From contig NZ_JACNMP010000001.1 of the NCBI RefSeq assembly GCF_017592335.1, positions 62,001-126,000 on the forward strand: 64,000 nt of DNA, in the 5' to 3' direction. How positions within the stretch are numbered: position 1 is the first letter of the stretch; the number at the start of each line of letters is the position of its first letter. This DNA comes from Pseudaestuariivita rosea. Lineage in GTDB: Bacteria > Pseudomonadota > Alphaproteobacteria > Rhodobacterales > Rhodobacteraceae. The position numbers and the translations under genes are program-made. This document shows, in pieces, positions 1-7,996 of the stretch. Under the pieces are notes generated by a model. The model worked only from the letters and a program-made list of their open reading frames with translations, did no database searches and was not told the DNA's origin.

Positions 1-91
1 CGCCGTCGACTGCCAACATCCGTTGATCAAACGGATCAATCAGTGGATAAAGATACTGGCTTGCGCGTTTATGGTCTGCGTTTTTGTCCAT
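1..91 (-). CDS. pip: Proline iminopeptidase, N-terminal fragment (cut by window edge)
   Basis: Only the first 30 codons are inside the window, read leftward from an ATG at 91. They give a start resembling MDKNADHKRASQYLYPLIDP followed by FDQRMLAVDG. This matches the conserved beginning of alphaproteobacterial prolyl aminopeptidases (LYPPIEPFDQRMLDVGDGH), alpha/beta hydrolases that remove N-terminal proline from peptides. The catalytic residues lie beyond the edge and cannot be checked. The gene is divergent from ubiG with a 63-bp gap, a common arrangement in Rhodobacterales. The call rests on a short but characteristic segment. Confidence 0.7.
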   Translation of the reverse strand, partial: MDKNADHKRASQYLYPLIDPFDQRMLAVDG

Positions 92-154
92 AACTGACCT
101 ATATAAGGCCTAAACGTTTTCCGCCACAGGAACTGAGCGAAAGGAACAGAAAGA

Positions 155-901
155 ATGCAAGCTGCTGAAAGCACTGTTGATCAGTCCGAAATTGCCAAGT
201 TCGAAGCCATGGCTGCCGAATGGTGGGATCCCAATGGAAAATTCAAACCGCTTCATATGCTGAACCCCTGTCGGTTGGACTATATCACCAAACAGATTTC
301 GGTGGATTTCAAACGTGATCTGGATGCCGATAAGCCGTTTGAGGGGCTTAGGTTGCTGGATATCGGTTGCGGCGGCGGGCTTTTGTCGGAACCGATGGCG
401 CGTTTGGGTGCATCTGTTGTCGGCGCAGATGCGGCCGAACGCAACATTCCTGTTGCCCGTGTTCACGCCGAACAATCAGGTCTGGACATTGATTATCGGC
501 ACACAACCGCAGAGGCGCTGGTCGAAGAGGCTGAAAAATTCGATGTCGTTTTGAACATGGAGGTTGTCGAGCATGTGGCCGATCCATTGGCCTATCTGAC
601 GGCCTGCCAGCGCCTTTTGAAACCAGGCGGTCTGCACATTTGCTCGACCATCAACCGTAATCCCAAAAGCTTTGCGGCTGCTATCGTTGGGGCGGAATAT
701 GTCATGCGATGGTTGCCCAAGGGCACGCATGAATGGCAAAAATTCATCACGCCGGACGAACTGTTCGAATTGCTGAAGAAAGCGGGCCTTGACCCCGTTG
801 ATCGCAAGGGTTTTGTGTTCAACCCCATCACCTGGAGCTGGAAGATATCCGAACGGGACACCAGCGTGAATTACGTGACCGCCAGTGTAAAACCGCTTTA
901 A
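155..901 (+). CDS. ubiG: Ubiquinone biosynthesis O-methyltransferase UbiG
   Basis: The 248-residue protein has the size and signature of UbiG, the SAM-dependent enzyme that performs both O-methylations in ubiquinone synthesis. The SAM-binding loop [13 protein letters not shown] is at residues 68-80, and the acidic EVVEHVADP and LLKPGG segments follow as in class I methyltransferases. The N-terminal [18 protein letters not shown] stretch is diagnostic of UbiG. The start at 155 follows a purine-rich GAAAGGAACAGAAAG leader. The stop codon interlocks with that of the convergent MarR gene in a shared TTAA. Function is confident from family conservation. Confidence 0.95.
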   Translation: MQAAESTVDQSEIAKFEAMAAEWWDPNGKFKPLHMLNPCRLDYITKQISVDFKRDLDADKPFEGLRLLDIGCGGGLLSEPMARLGASVVGADAAERNIPVARVHAEQSGLDIDYRHTTAEALVEEAEKFDVVLNMEVVEHVADPLAYLTACQRLLKPGGLHICSTINRNPKSFAAAIVGAEYVMRWLPKGTHEWQKFITPDELFELLKKAGLDPVDRKGFVFNPITWSWKISERDTSVNYVTASVKPL

Positions 902-1341
902 CCCTGTTCGCCCAGTTTGATCCTGAGTTCGCGCAACAACGGTATGGCCGCGCGGACCCGATCAGGCCCGATATCTTTTACAACTTCGGCGATCAGGGGT
1001 GTGATTGCCTGTAAAGCCGCGTCGCGTGCCGACCGGCCAGCAGGACTGATAGCCACCATTTTGCGCCGCGCATCATCCCAGTCGGGCCGGATGTGAACAA
1101 AACCAGACAGCTCTAGCTTGCTAAGGGTGTTCGTCATGGCGCCGCGTGTGACATGAAATATGCCCGCCAGCTGAGCAGGCGTTTTTTCGGACCCGGTATG
1201 CGCCAGATGATTGAGCACCGAAAAATGCGAAAGCTCCATTCCTTTTGGCAAAACCTTTGACACCCGGTTGCGGGCCAGCTGGTCGGCGGTCAGGATTTCA
1301 CTGAATAAAGACGCGGCCAGCGCGTCATTCTGGTCTGTCAT
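898..1341 (-). CDS. MarR-family transcriptional regulator
   Basis: This 147-residue protein has the winged-helix layout of MarR regulators: an N-terminal dimer helix, the HTH segment [20 protein letters not shown] (about residues 54-73), a wing with [20 protein letters not shown], and a C-terminal dimer helix. The DDARRK wing motif is typical of the family. It is followed by no gene in its own direction and is preceded by a nitrilase-like gene with a 1-bp overlap, so it is probably co-transcribed with the amidase-grxC-comF genes. Ligand and targets cannot be read from sequence. Confidence 0.9.
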   Translation of the reverse strand: MTDQNDALAASLFSEILTADQLARNRVSKVLPKGMELSHFSVLNHLAHTGSEKTPAQLAGIFHVTRGAMTNTLSKLELSGFVHIRPDWDDARRKMVAISPAGRSARDAALQAITPLIAEVVKDIGPDRVRAAIPLLRELRIKLGEQG

Positions 1342-2159
1342 CAGGGCCCTTCAAACGATCGGTCATGGGTTAAAGATGGAATACGCTTCCGCGCTTTTGC
1401 CACGTCTTCCATGTCCAGATCAATCAAGGTAACCCCGGTTTCCGTGCCGGCATCCGCCAAAACATCGCCCCAAGGCGAAATTGCCATGCTGTGCCCATAT
1501 GTTTTGCGACCCTTGTGCTGGCCGATCTGCGCCGGTGCCAGAACAAAACACCCCGTTTCAATCGCCCGCGCCCGCAGCAGCGTTTCCCAGTGCGCGGCAC
1601 CGGTCACAGGCGAAAAAGCAGAAGGCACAGTGATAATCTGCGCGCCTGCTTGCGCCAGGGTTCGATAAAGATGCGGGAAGCGGATGTCATAGCAGATCGT
1701 CATGCCAACCCGCCCAAAAGGTGTAACTGCCAAAGTGGCCGACTGACCGGGGCGGTATCCTTTGGATTCCTGATAACTTTCATCCTTTGATAGCTGAACA
1801 TCAAACATATGTATCTTATCGTACCGTGTGGCGATATCACCCGTTGGCGAAATCAGAAAAGATCGGTTCGCGAACCGACCATCAGGGTCGTCGGTCTTCA
1901 ACGCCAGTGATCCAATCAGAAGCCATATGCCCAGTCGTGCTGCATCCTCGCGCAAGGCACTTAGCGTCAGATCATGCTGTTCAGACGACAAGACATCCGT
2001 TTGACGGGCACGGCTGGTCGATACACAGTTCGTCACTTCCGGCGTCAGAATAAATTCGGCGCCCGAACCGTGCGCGCGCTCTATAAGTTGTTGCGTCACA
2101 GGCAGATTTTCCGCGGGATCGTCCCCCGAATTCAACTGAAGAAGAGCAACCTTCACCAC
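1341..2159 (-). CDS. Carbon-nitrogen hydrolase (Nit1/Nit2-like, probable deaminated-glutathione amidase)
   Basis: The 272-residue protein is a nitrilase-superfamily amidase with the complete catalytic triad: Glu41 in LTPEVTN, Lys115 in RYDKIHMFD, and Cys156 in GMTICYDIRFPHLYR. The closest known group is Nit1/Nit2-type amidases, which hydrolyse deaminated glutathione or omega-amides in the cytoplasm. The neighbouring glutaredoxin gene one base upstream fits a thiol-repair context, though that is inference. It overlaps the downstream MarR gene by one base, suggesting translational coupling. Substrate assignment is less sure than the family. Confidence 0.88.
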   Translation of the reverse strand: MVKVALLQLNSGDDPAENLPVTQQLIERAHGSGAEFILTPEVTNCVSTSRARQTDVLSSEQHDLTLSALREDAARLGIWLLIGSLALKTDDPDGRFANRSFLISPTGDIATRYDKIHMFDVQLSKDESYQESKGYRPGQSATLAVTPFGRVGMTICYDIRFPHLYRTLAQAGAQIITVPSAFSPVTGAAHWETLLRARAIETGCFVLAPAQIGQHKGRKTYGHSMAISPWGDVLADAGTETGVTLIDLDMEDVAKARKRIPSLTHDRSFEGP

Positions 2160-2417
2160 CTATGCCGCCAAAAGCGCATCCAGCTTGCCCGCCCGTTCAA
2201 GGGCATAAAGATCATCGCAGCCGCCAACATGCGTTTCACCGACAAAGATTTGCGGCACCGTATGCCGACCATGGGCGCGCTGCATCATTTCAGCCTTGCG
2301 CGGAGGATCGGCCAGAACATCATACTCGGCAAAGCTGACGCCCTTTTCATCCAAAAGCCGTTTCGCCGCATGACAGAAACCGCAAAGTGGCGATGTATAC
2401 ATTTCAACCGATTTCAT
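2160..2417 (-). CDS. grxC: Glutaredoxin 3
   Basis: An 85-residue glutaredoxin with the active site CGFC (Cys12, Cys15) in place of the more usual CPYC. The later HTVPQIFVGETHVGGCDDLYAL segment carries the cis-proline and GG glutathione-binding features. The start at 2417 was chosen because the longer open frame upstream adds 42 residues that no glutaredoxin has and that overlap comF. It reduces glutathione-mixed disulfides in the cytoplasm. It sits 31 bp after comF and directly before the nitrilase-like gene, probably in one transcript. Confidence 0.93.
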   Translation of the reverse strand: MKSVEMYTSPLCGFCHAAKRLLDEKGVSFAEYDVLADPPRKAEMMQRAHGRHTVPQIFVGETHVGGCDDLYALERAGKLDALLAA

Positions 2418-2448
2418 CAAAGACTCCGTTTTCCGTGTTATCCTTGAT

Positions 2449-3162
2449 TTAGGTGTCTTTTGCCACCCGCGCCAGTACCAGAACGGAAACGTCCGATGCA
2501 CCGGCTGCATAGCAGGCCTCGGTCGCGGCAGCCAAAGTGGCACCTGACGTCATGACATCATCAACCAAAAGCACCGGACGATCCTGCACCCGATTGACGC
2601 GTTTGCTGTGGATGTGGATGGCGTCTGACAGAATATCGAACCGTTCTTCAACCGAAACGCCCTCCAAAGGGCGGGTACGTTTGCGTCGGATCAAAAGATC
2701 GGGACAGTATTCCAGCGACAAATGGCGCGCGGCACGGTGGGCCAGCAAGGCAGACTGGTTATATCGCCGCATCAAAAGGCGTTGCCAATGCAGGGGGACC
2801 GGTGTGACCAACATATCGGGTTGTACCAGATCCCACGCAACCCGCGCCATCCATTCACCAGCCGGGCGGGCCAGATCGGTGCGATCTGCATGTTTCAACT
2901 GCAACACCATCTTGCGACCGTTGCCCTTGTACAGCATGGCCGCACGACCGTGGCTCCATGGCCGGGCAGTTTTGATGCAGTCGTCACATAAAATGTCTTC
3001 CTCGGCCTCACCTGGCAAAGGCACGCCGCATTTGTCGCAGGTCGCACCGCCAATGAACGCCGTGTCGCCCCAGCACTTTCCGCATAATGCAAAGTCACTT
3101 TCTGTCATTTCATCACAGGTCAGACACTGTGACGGATAAATCAGTTTCAAAGCGGTTTGCAT
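2449..3162 (-). CDS. comF: ComF-family amidophosphoribosyltransferase-like protein
   Basis: The 237-residue protein starts with two zinc-finger-like cysteine pairs (CLTCDEM, LCGKCWG) and two more (CDKCGVPLPGE, LCDDC). A type I phosphoribosyltransferase domain follows, with the PRPP loop VLLVDDVMTSGATLAAA near residues 195-215. This is the ComF/GntX layout; the family is linked to DNA uptake in naturally competent bacteria, but its biochemical role is unsettled. It is divergent from a methyltransferase gene with only 29 bp between start codons, so the two promoters must overlap. Confidence 0.9.
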   Translation of the reverse strand: MQTALKLIYPSQCLTCDEMTESDFALCGKCWGDTAFIGGATCDKCGVPLPGEAEEDILCDDCIKTARPWSHGRAAMLYKGNGRKMVLQLKHADRTDLARPAGEWMARVAWDLVQPDMLVTPVPLHWQRLLMRRYNQSALLAHRAARHLSLEYCPDLLIRRKRTRPLEGVSVEERFDILSDAIHIHSKRVNRVQDRPVLLVDDVMTSGATLAAATEACYAAGASDVSVLVLARVAKDT

Positions 3163-3191
3163 CTGGCGGCAGCCTTTCTAAGTTATGCACC

Positions 3192-4028
3192 ATGACCCAG
3201 CCACCTGCCCTGACAGATACCGTCGCCTTGCGGCGCAACCGGACCCAACGCCTGAACCCCACGGCGCTTTTCCTGCATGAAGAGGCAGCTTTCGAACTTA
3301 AGGAAAGACTCAACGAGGTTAATAGAGACTTTAAAAACGCGGCCCTTGTCGCACCTTTTTCGAATATCTGGGCTGAGGCCTTTCCAAATCATCAGATCGT
3401 CCCGGATTCCGAGGTGCTTGATCTGACCGAAGCCACCCATGATCTGATCATCCACGCCATGTCCCTTCATTGGGCCAATGACCCCGTCGGTCAGTTGATC
3501 CAATGTCGCCGTGCCTTGAAGCCGGATGGGTTGCTGTTGGCGATATTTCCGGGCGGTCGGACGTTGAACGAGCTTCGAACGGTTTTCACAGCGGCCGAGG
3601 TTCAGGTCACCGGCGGCTTATCCCCCCGCATCGCGCCGATGCCCGAAATTCGGTCTGTCGGATCACTATTGCAACGCGCAGGTCTTGCGCTGCCCGTGGC
3701 CGACAGCGTTCAGATAAACACCAGCTATCCTGATTTGCACGGGCTGATGGCGGATTTACGTGGCATGGGTGAGGCAAACGCGCTGTCCGCACGCCCCAAA
3801 ACCATGACCCGTCGCGCCCTTTTTACCGAGGCTGACCGACTCTATCGCGATCAGTTCAGCGACAGCGATGGGCGATTGAAGGTCACTTTTGAACTGATAT
3901 GTCTGACAGGCTGGGCGCCCGATGCCAGCCAGCCGCAACCCCTTCGCCCCGGATCGGCCACCAGTCGTTTGGCTGACGCTTTGGGCACCCGCGAAAGCCC
4001 CGCCGGCGAAAAGGTGCGCCCAGGTTAA
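3192..4028 (+). CDS. SAM-dependent methyltransferase (NDUFAF5/BioC-like)
   Basis: This 278-residue protein is related to the NDUFAF5/BioC group of class I methyltransferases. The visible core is HDLIIHAMSLHWANDPVGQL followed by RRALKPDGLLLAIFPGGRTL, matching the post-motif strands of the fold. The glycine-rich SAM loop is weak: AALVAPFSNIWAEAFP replaces the usual GxGxG, as is common in alphaproteobacterial members. The start at 3192 (MTQPPALTD) is preferred; an earlier in-frame start would run into comF. Substrate is unknown. It is followed by hemH in the same direction 66 bp downstream. Confidence 0.82.
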   Translation: MTQPPALTDTVALRRNRTQRLNPTALFLHEEAAFELKERLNEVNRDFKNAALVAPFSNIWAEAFPNHQIVPDSEVLDLTEATHDLIIHAMSLHWANDPVGQLIQCRRALKPDGLLLAIFPGGRTLNELRTVFTAAEVQVTGGLSPRIAPMPEIRSVGSLLQRAGLALPVADSVQINTSYPDLHGLMADLRGMGEANALSARPKTMTRRALFTEADRLYRDQFSDSDGRLKVTFELICLTGWAPDASQPQPLRPGSATSRLADALGTRESPAGEKVRPG

Positions 4029-4094
4029 TTTGACCTTCGCCCAAAAGCGTATATCTGGCTTTGCAAGGGACAACGCGTTACAGATACAGGAATT

Positions 4095-5189
4095 ATGATG
4101 TTGGATGCAAAATCAGGTGTGACGATCGCTGATGACGATATGAACCAGGCAAAGTGCCCGGTACATGCGCCTGATGATCATCCCAAAATTCGTGGTGAAA
4201 AGATTGGTGTTCTGCTGGCCAATCTGGGAACGCCGGATAATTACGACTATTGGTCCATGCGCCGCTATCTGAATGAATTCCTGTCAGATCGTCGCGTGAT
4301 CGATTATAGCCCATGGATCTGGCAGCCGCTGCTTCAGCTGATTATTCTGACGAAACGGCCATTTTCCAGCGGTGCGGCCTATAAGTCGATCTGGAATGAA
4401 GAGGCCGGTGAAAGCCCGCTGATGACAATCACCAAGGCCCAGACCGTGAAGGTCAAGGCCAGGATGGCGCAGCAATATGGCAATGACGTCATGGTCGATT
4501 TCTGCATGCGCTATGGCAATCCGTCGACCAAATCAAAAGTGCGTGCGATGATCGACGCAGGCTGCCGCAAGATCCTGTTTTTCCCGCTTTATCCGCACTA
4601 CGCTGGGGCGACCTCAGCCACGGCCAACGACCAGTTTTTCAGGTCATTGATGGATGAAAAATGGCAACCGACAACGCGAACGGTGCCGGCCTATTACGAA
4701 CATCCGCTTTATATTGAAGCCTTGGCAGAATCTGTCGAACGCAGCTATGCGGATATGGACGAAAAGCCGGATATTCTAGTCTGTTCCTACCACGGTGTGC
4801 CGCAACGATACCTGATGGAAGGTGATCCCTATCACTGCCAATGTCAGAAAACGACACGGCTATTGAAAGAACGTCTGGGCTGGGAAGATACCCAAATTAC
4901 AACAACATTTCAGTCACGCTTTGGCCCGGAAGAGTGGCTGAAACCCTATACAGTTGAAGAAGTCGCGCGTCTGGCAGAAACCGGCAAGAAACGCATTGCT
5001 GTTATTGCGCCCGCGTTCTCGGCCGATTGCATCGAAACGCTGGAAGAGATCAACGAAGAGATCAAGGAAAGCTTTGAAGAGGCCGGGGGTGAACATTTCA
5101 CCTATATTCCGTGCCTGAACGACGATGATGCGCATATCAAAGCACTTTGCAGTGTCATTGATGACAATCTGAAAGGCTGGATAGACTGA
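4095..5189 (+). CDS. hemH: Ferrochelatase
   Basis: The 364-residue protein inserts Fe2+ into protoporphyrin IX, the last step of heme synthesis. Family marks are GVLLANLGTPD near the N terminus, FFPLYPHYAGATSATAND, the catalytic-histidine segment VCSYHGVPQRYL, and PAFSADCIETLEEI with the conserved glutamate. The first 34 residues are poorly conserved, so translation could begin at an internal ATG (4140), but the first ATG is kept. A strong hairpin terminator begins two bases after the stop codon. Function is confident. Confidence 0.95.
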   Translation: MMLDAKSGVTIADDDMNQAKCPVHAPDDHPKIRGEKIGVLLANLGTPDNYDYWSMRRYLNEFLSDRRVIDYSPWIWQPLLQLIILTKRPFSSGAAYKSIWNEEAGESPLMTITKAQTVKVKARMAQQYGNDVMVDFCMRYGNPSTKSKVRAMIDAGCRKILFFPLYPHYAGATSATANDQFFRSLMDEKWQPTTRTVPAYYEHPLYIEALAESVERSYADMDEKPDILVCSYHGVPQRYLMEGDPYHCQCQKTTRLLKERLGWEDTQITTTFQSRFGPEEWLKPYTVEEVARLAETGKKRIAVIAPAFSADCIETLEEINEEIKESFEEAGGEHFTYIPCLNDDDAHIKALCSVIDDNLKGWID

Positions 5190-5190
5190 A

Positions 5191-5213
5191 AAAGCGGCCG
5201 TTTTGGCCGCTTT
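5191..5213. terminator. Bidirectional intrinsic terminator between hemH and an L,D-transpeptidase gene
   Basis: A perfect 9-bp stem (arms AAAGCGGCC and GGCCGCTTT) closes a GTTTT loop in the 26-bp gap between convergent genes. Read on either strand the GC-rich stem ends in a T-rich run (TTTCC on the plus strand, TTTTTC on the minus strand). It can therefore stop transcription from both hemH and the opposing gene. Confidence 0.88.
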
Positions 5214-5215
5214 CC

Positions 5216-5809
5216 TCAGATCAGAAGCACCTGTGTCCCAACTTTGGACAGCGTGTAAAGTTCTGATATATGTTCATTATAAAGGCCCACACAGCCGTTT
5301 GATGAACGGCGACCGATCTTTCGCGTATCATGCGTTCCGTGAATCCGGTAAAATGTCCAGGATAAATACAGCGCGTGTGTTCCCATAGGATTGTCTGGGC
5401 CAGGTGGTACAAAATCCGGCCATTCCGGGTTGCGCTTTTTCATTGATGGTGTCGGGCGCCAGCTTGGGCCCTCGACCTTACGGACAATAGACGTGCGACC
5501 ACGGCGCGTCAGTTCTTCGCTGACAGGCACACTTGTTGGGTACAGTTTATAGACGCTTTCATCTTCGGACCAGAAATGAAGAGCACGGGACGTGATATCA
5601 ACCAGCACAGCACCGTTTTTCAGATCCGAGAAGTAAGGACGCCAATCCAAAGAGCGGAAGCTTGATATATTACGGCGAATTGTACTGGAAATATCGCTTT
5701 CAAATTGAGTCGAATTCTGGTTTTGCGCAATCGCAGGTGCCGCAACGCAGGCCGCTGTTGCTGCCAGAAACGTACGGCGACTGAAAGAATTTTTTCTTGT
5801 TTTGTTCAT
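5216..5809 (-). CDS. Tat-exported L,D-transpeptidase (YkuD domain)
   Basis: The 197-residue precursor begins with a twin-arginine signal (SFSRRTFLAATAACVAAPAIA, Arg11-Arg12), so it should be exported folded. The C-terminal YkuD domain carries the catalytic pair His158 (RIHGTH) and Cys173 (SSNGCVGLYNEH). Such enzymes make 3-3 cross-links in peptidoglycan or attach lipoprotein to it in the periplasm. It is one of two YkuD genes in a 1.8-kb cell-wall cluster. The upstream 166 bp to the divergent CAP-domain gene must hold both promoters; I could not fix hexamers there. Confidence 0.92.
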   Translation of the reverse strand: MNKTRKNSFSRRTFLAATAACVAAPAIAQNQNSTQFESDISSTIRRNISSFRSLDWRPYFSDLKNGAVLVDITSRALHFWSEDESVYKLYPTSVPVSEELTRRGRTSIVRKVEGPSWRPTPSMKKRNPEWPDFVPPGPDNPMGTHALYLSWTFYRIHGTHDTRKIGRRSSNGCVGLYNEHISELYTLSKVGTQVLLI

Positions 5810-5975
5810 TTATGGCCCCGGTTTGCAGATTCGCTATCAAGCATAGCATAAGATATGGTTAGAATGCCGCAGTCGCAAATCAAACGCTTGTTAGATACAC
5901 AAGTTCCGCAGATGTGGGGTTGAACAGCAACGCAGTTGCGATAAATCGGGGCAGTCAATACGCGGGTTATAAAAA

Positions 5976-6497
5976 ATGAAAAGACTTTTTCCTGTTTTTC
6001 TTGCACTCAGTCTAGCGATTTCTGGCTGTAGCACAGTTACACCCCCTGCGGTTGGCTCGGACGGTAAACCTTTACCGCAGATTTATCGCATATCTCCTTT
6101 GGATCGTGCACAAATTCAGTTCCGCATGCTGGATTCGGTGAACGCACTGCGAAGTGCTGCGGGCGCGCCCGCGGTTGAACTGAATGCGAAACTGAACGCC
6201 GCTGCCGCAACGCATTCACGTGATATGTCAGTACAAAACCGGCCGTGGCACTTTGGGTCGGATGGATCATCACCGTTGGATCGTGTCCAACGTGTCGGAT
6301 ACCGCGGTACGTTAACCGGCGAAAATATATCGGAAACCTATGAGACTGAGCTGGAAACACTGGCCGCCTGGATGGAAAAACCCGATACTCGCCGTGTTAT
6401 TCTGGACAGCGAGGCTGATGAAATGGGCTTTTCCTGGCATCAGGACCGCGGCGGAAAAATCTGGTGGACGCTGGTCATGGGCCGCAGCAATCCTTAA
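5976..6497 (+). CDS. CAP-domain (SCP/PR1-like) lipoprotein
   Basis: The 173-residue protein opens with a lipoprotein signal, FLALSLAISGC, with lipidation expected at Cys18. The rest is one CAP domain: an early helix with LDSVNALRSAAGAPAVELN, the AAATHSRDMSVQNRPWHFG region, then GYRGTLTGENISETYET, with the conserved His and Glu of the fold. Bacterial CAP proteins are extracytoplasmic and mostly of unknown activity. Its location between two L,D-transpeptidase genes suggests envelope work, by context only. Its stop codon interlocks with that of the convergent gene in a TTAA. Confidence 0.88.
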   Translation: MKRLFPVFLALSLAISGCSTVTPPAVGSDGKPLPQIYRISPLDRAQIQFRMLDSVNALRSAAGAPAVELNAKLNAAAATHSRDMSVQNRPWHFGSDGSSPLDRVQRVGYRGTLTGENISETYETELETLAAWMEKPDTRRVILDSEADEMGFSWHQDRGGKIWWTLVMGRSNP

Positions 6498-6988
6498 GGC
6501 ATGATCCTGATAGGCGTGCCGTCTCGCACCATCGCATAGATATCTTCCATTTCGCGATCCGTCACAGCGATACATCCCCAGGTCCAGTCACGGCCGGGTC
6601 GCTTGTAAATCGGACCGCGTCCGTGGATAAATATATCGCCCCCGGGATCCTGACCCAGAGCTTCAGCTTCGGCAATGTCTTGTTCGTTGGGATAGGAAAT
6701 ACCTAAAGACAGGTGAAAATCACTGTTCGGATTGCGCCGGTCAATGATGTAGTCACCTTCGGGCGTTCGACCGTCGCCTTCGATAACCTTGTCACCCGCT
6801 GGTGCGAACCCCAGGTCGATATCATAGCTTTTCAGAACATCGCCGTGGTGCATCAGATACATTTTGCGTTCAGACTTTAGCACATAGATCTGGGTCACCT
6901 CAGGACCGTTATAGGTTCTAAATTTGCTGGCACATGCCGCAAGCACAACAAGTCCGATAACAACAAGAAAATACTTCAAAGCCCGCAT
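6494..6988 (-). CDS. YkuD-domain L,D-transpeptidase-like lipoprotein
   Basis: Starting at 6988 gives a 164-residue protein with a clear lipoprotein signal, FLVVIGLVVLAAC, and lipid attachment at Cys18. An upstream in-frame start would bury this signal. The mature part is a YkuD domain with IFIHGRG (catalytic His) and WTWGCIAVTDREM (catalytic Cys). This short single-domain type resembles murein L,D-transpeptidase family proteins whose exact reaction is often untested. It is probably anchored to a periplasm-facing membrane. It ends in a 4-bp stop overlap with the CAP gene. Confidence 0.9.
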   Translation of the reverse strand: MRALKYFLVVIGLVVLAACASKFRTYNGPEVTQIYVLKSERKMYLMHHGDVLKSYDIDLGFAPAGDKVIEGDGRTPEGDYIIDRRNPNSDFHLSLGISYPNEQDIAEAEALGQDPGGDIFIHGRGPIYKRPGRDWTWGCIAVTDREMEDIYAMVRDGTPIRIMP

Positions 6989-7063
6989 AAGGTTTATGTG
7001 CCCGATATTTATTAACAGCCCCTTACGATAATTCAGTGTTTTCACAAAGCGGATTTTTGCCAG

Positions 7064-7882
7064 TCACTTGTCTGAAAGCCTTTTTTCTATGGCGTCCAGA
7101 CGCGCCAGAACCTGATCGCGATAGGCATCTGTTCGTTCATTTTCTTCCTGAGAATGCGCATCCTGCATCGAGTTGACGATCAGACCGACCAACAGGTTCA
7201 CAACTGCGAACGTCGTCACCATGATGAAGGGGACGAAGAATGCCCAGGCATATGGAAAGACTTCCATCACGGGACGCACAATGCCCATCGACCAGCTTTC
7301 AAGAGTCATGATCTGAAAAAGCGAATAGGCCGATTTTCCTAGGCTGCCGAACCACTCTAGCAGTTGTGCATGGTGCTGCGGCGTACAGGTTGCGATACCC
7401 AAATCAAGGCATCCATTGCCAAAAAGCTTGGTGGCCATGACGGCCCCGATATAAAAGATAATGCCCATCAGCAAAAAGACCGAACCCATCCCAGGAAGTG
7501 CGCTGATAAAGCCTTCGACCACACGCCGCAGCCTGGGGGTGGCCGATATCACGCGCAGAACCCGCAGAATACGCAACGCCCGCAAGACGCTGAAGGTCTG
7601 CGCACCGGGCACCAGGGCAATTCCGACAATCACGAAATCAAACAGATTCCATCCCGATTTGAAAAACCGCCAGCTGTGTGCAACCAGTTTCAGCGCGATT
7701 TCGACAACAAACACGGCCAGACAGATGCGATCCAGCGTCAGGATAAGCGTACCAAAACGGTCCATGATGGGTTTTGATGTTTCCATCCCCAAAATCACGG
7801 CATTGAACAGAATGACACCAATGACTGTGTTGCGTACAATGGGTTTTTCCAGCCAAACGGCTAGTTTTTCTCTTAAGGTCAT
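7064..7882 (-). CDS. NavBac-type voltage-gated sodium channel
   Basis: The 272-residue protein has one six-helix channel unit. The S4 voltage sensor holds arginines at every third position (R101, R104, R107, R110 in LRALRILRVLRVISATP). The pore helix and selectivity filter read MTLESWSMG (residues 192-200), the LESWS filter of homotetrameric NavBac sodium channels. A charged C-terminal tail (about 240-272) with heptad-like spacing fits the family's tetramer-forming coiled coil. The start at 7882 gives the better spacing from GGGG; 7885 is possible. Marine roseobacters are known to carry such channels, e.g. in Silicibacter (Ruegeria) pomeroyi. Confidence 0.92.
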   Translation of the reverse strand: MTLREKLAVWLEKPIVRNTVIGVILFNAVILGMETSKPIMDRFGTLILTLDRICLAVFVVEIALKLVAHSWRFFKSGWNLFDFVIVGIALVPGAQTFSVLRALRILRVLRVISATPRLRRVVEGFISALPGMGSVFLLMGIIFYIGAVMATKLFGNGCLDLGIATCTPQHHAQLLEWFGSLGKSAYSLFQIMTLESWSMGIVRPVMEVFPYAWAFFVPFIMVTTFAVVNLLVGLIVNSMQDAHSQEENERTDAYRDQVLARLDAIEKRLSDK

Positions 7883-7996
7883 CATTATCCCCGATATACC
7901 GGCGCAGATATCGTGGTTTCGCGGCAATGCAGCAAGACTACAGGGCAGGAAAATTTAAAAACGCACCTCACTGCGGCTTTAATACACAGCATTCCA

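Noticed and set aside
2537-3139. 200-codon plus-strand open frame opposite comF
   Set aside because: It is antisense to a gene with clear domain motifs and shows arginine-rich, low-complexity composition typical of shadow frames.
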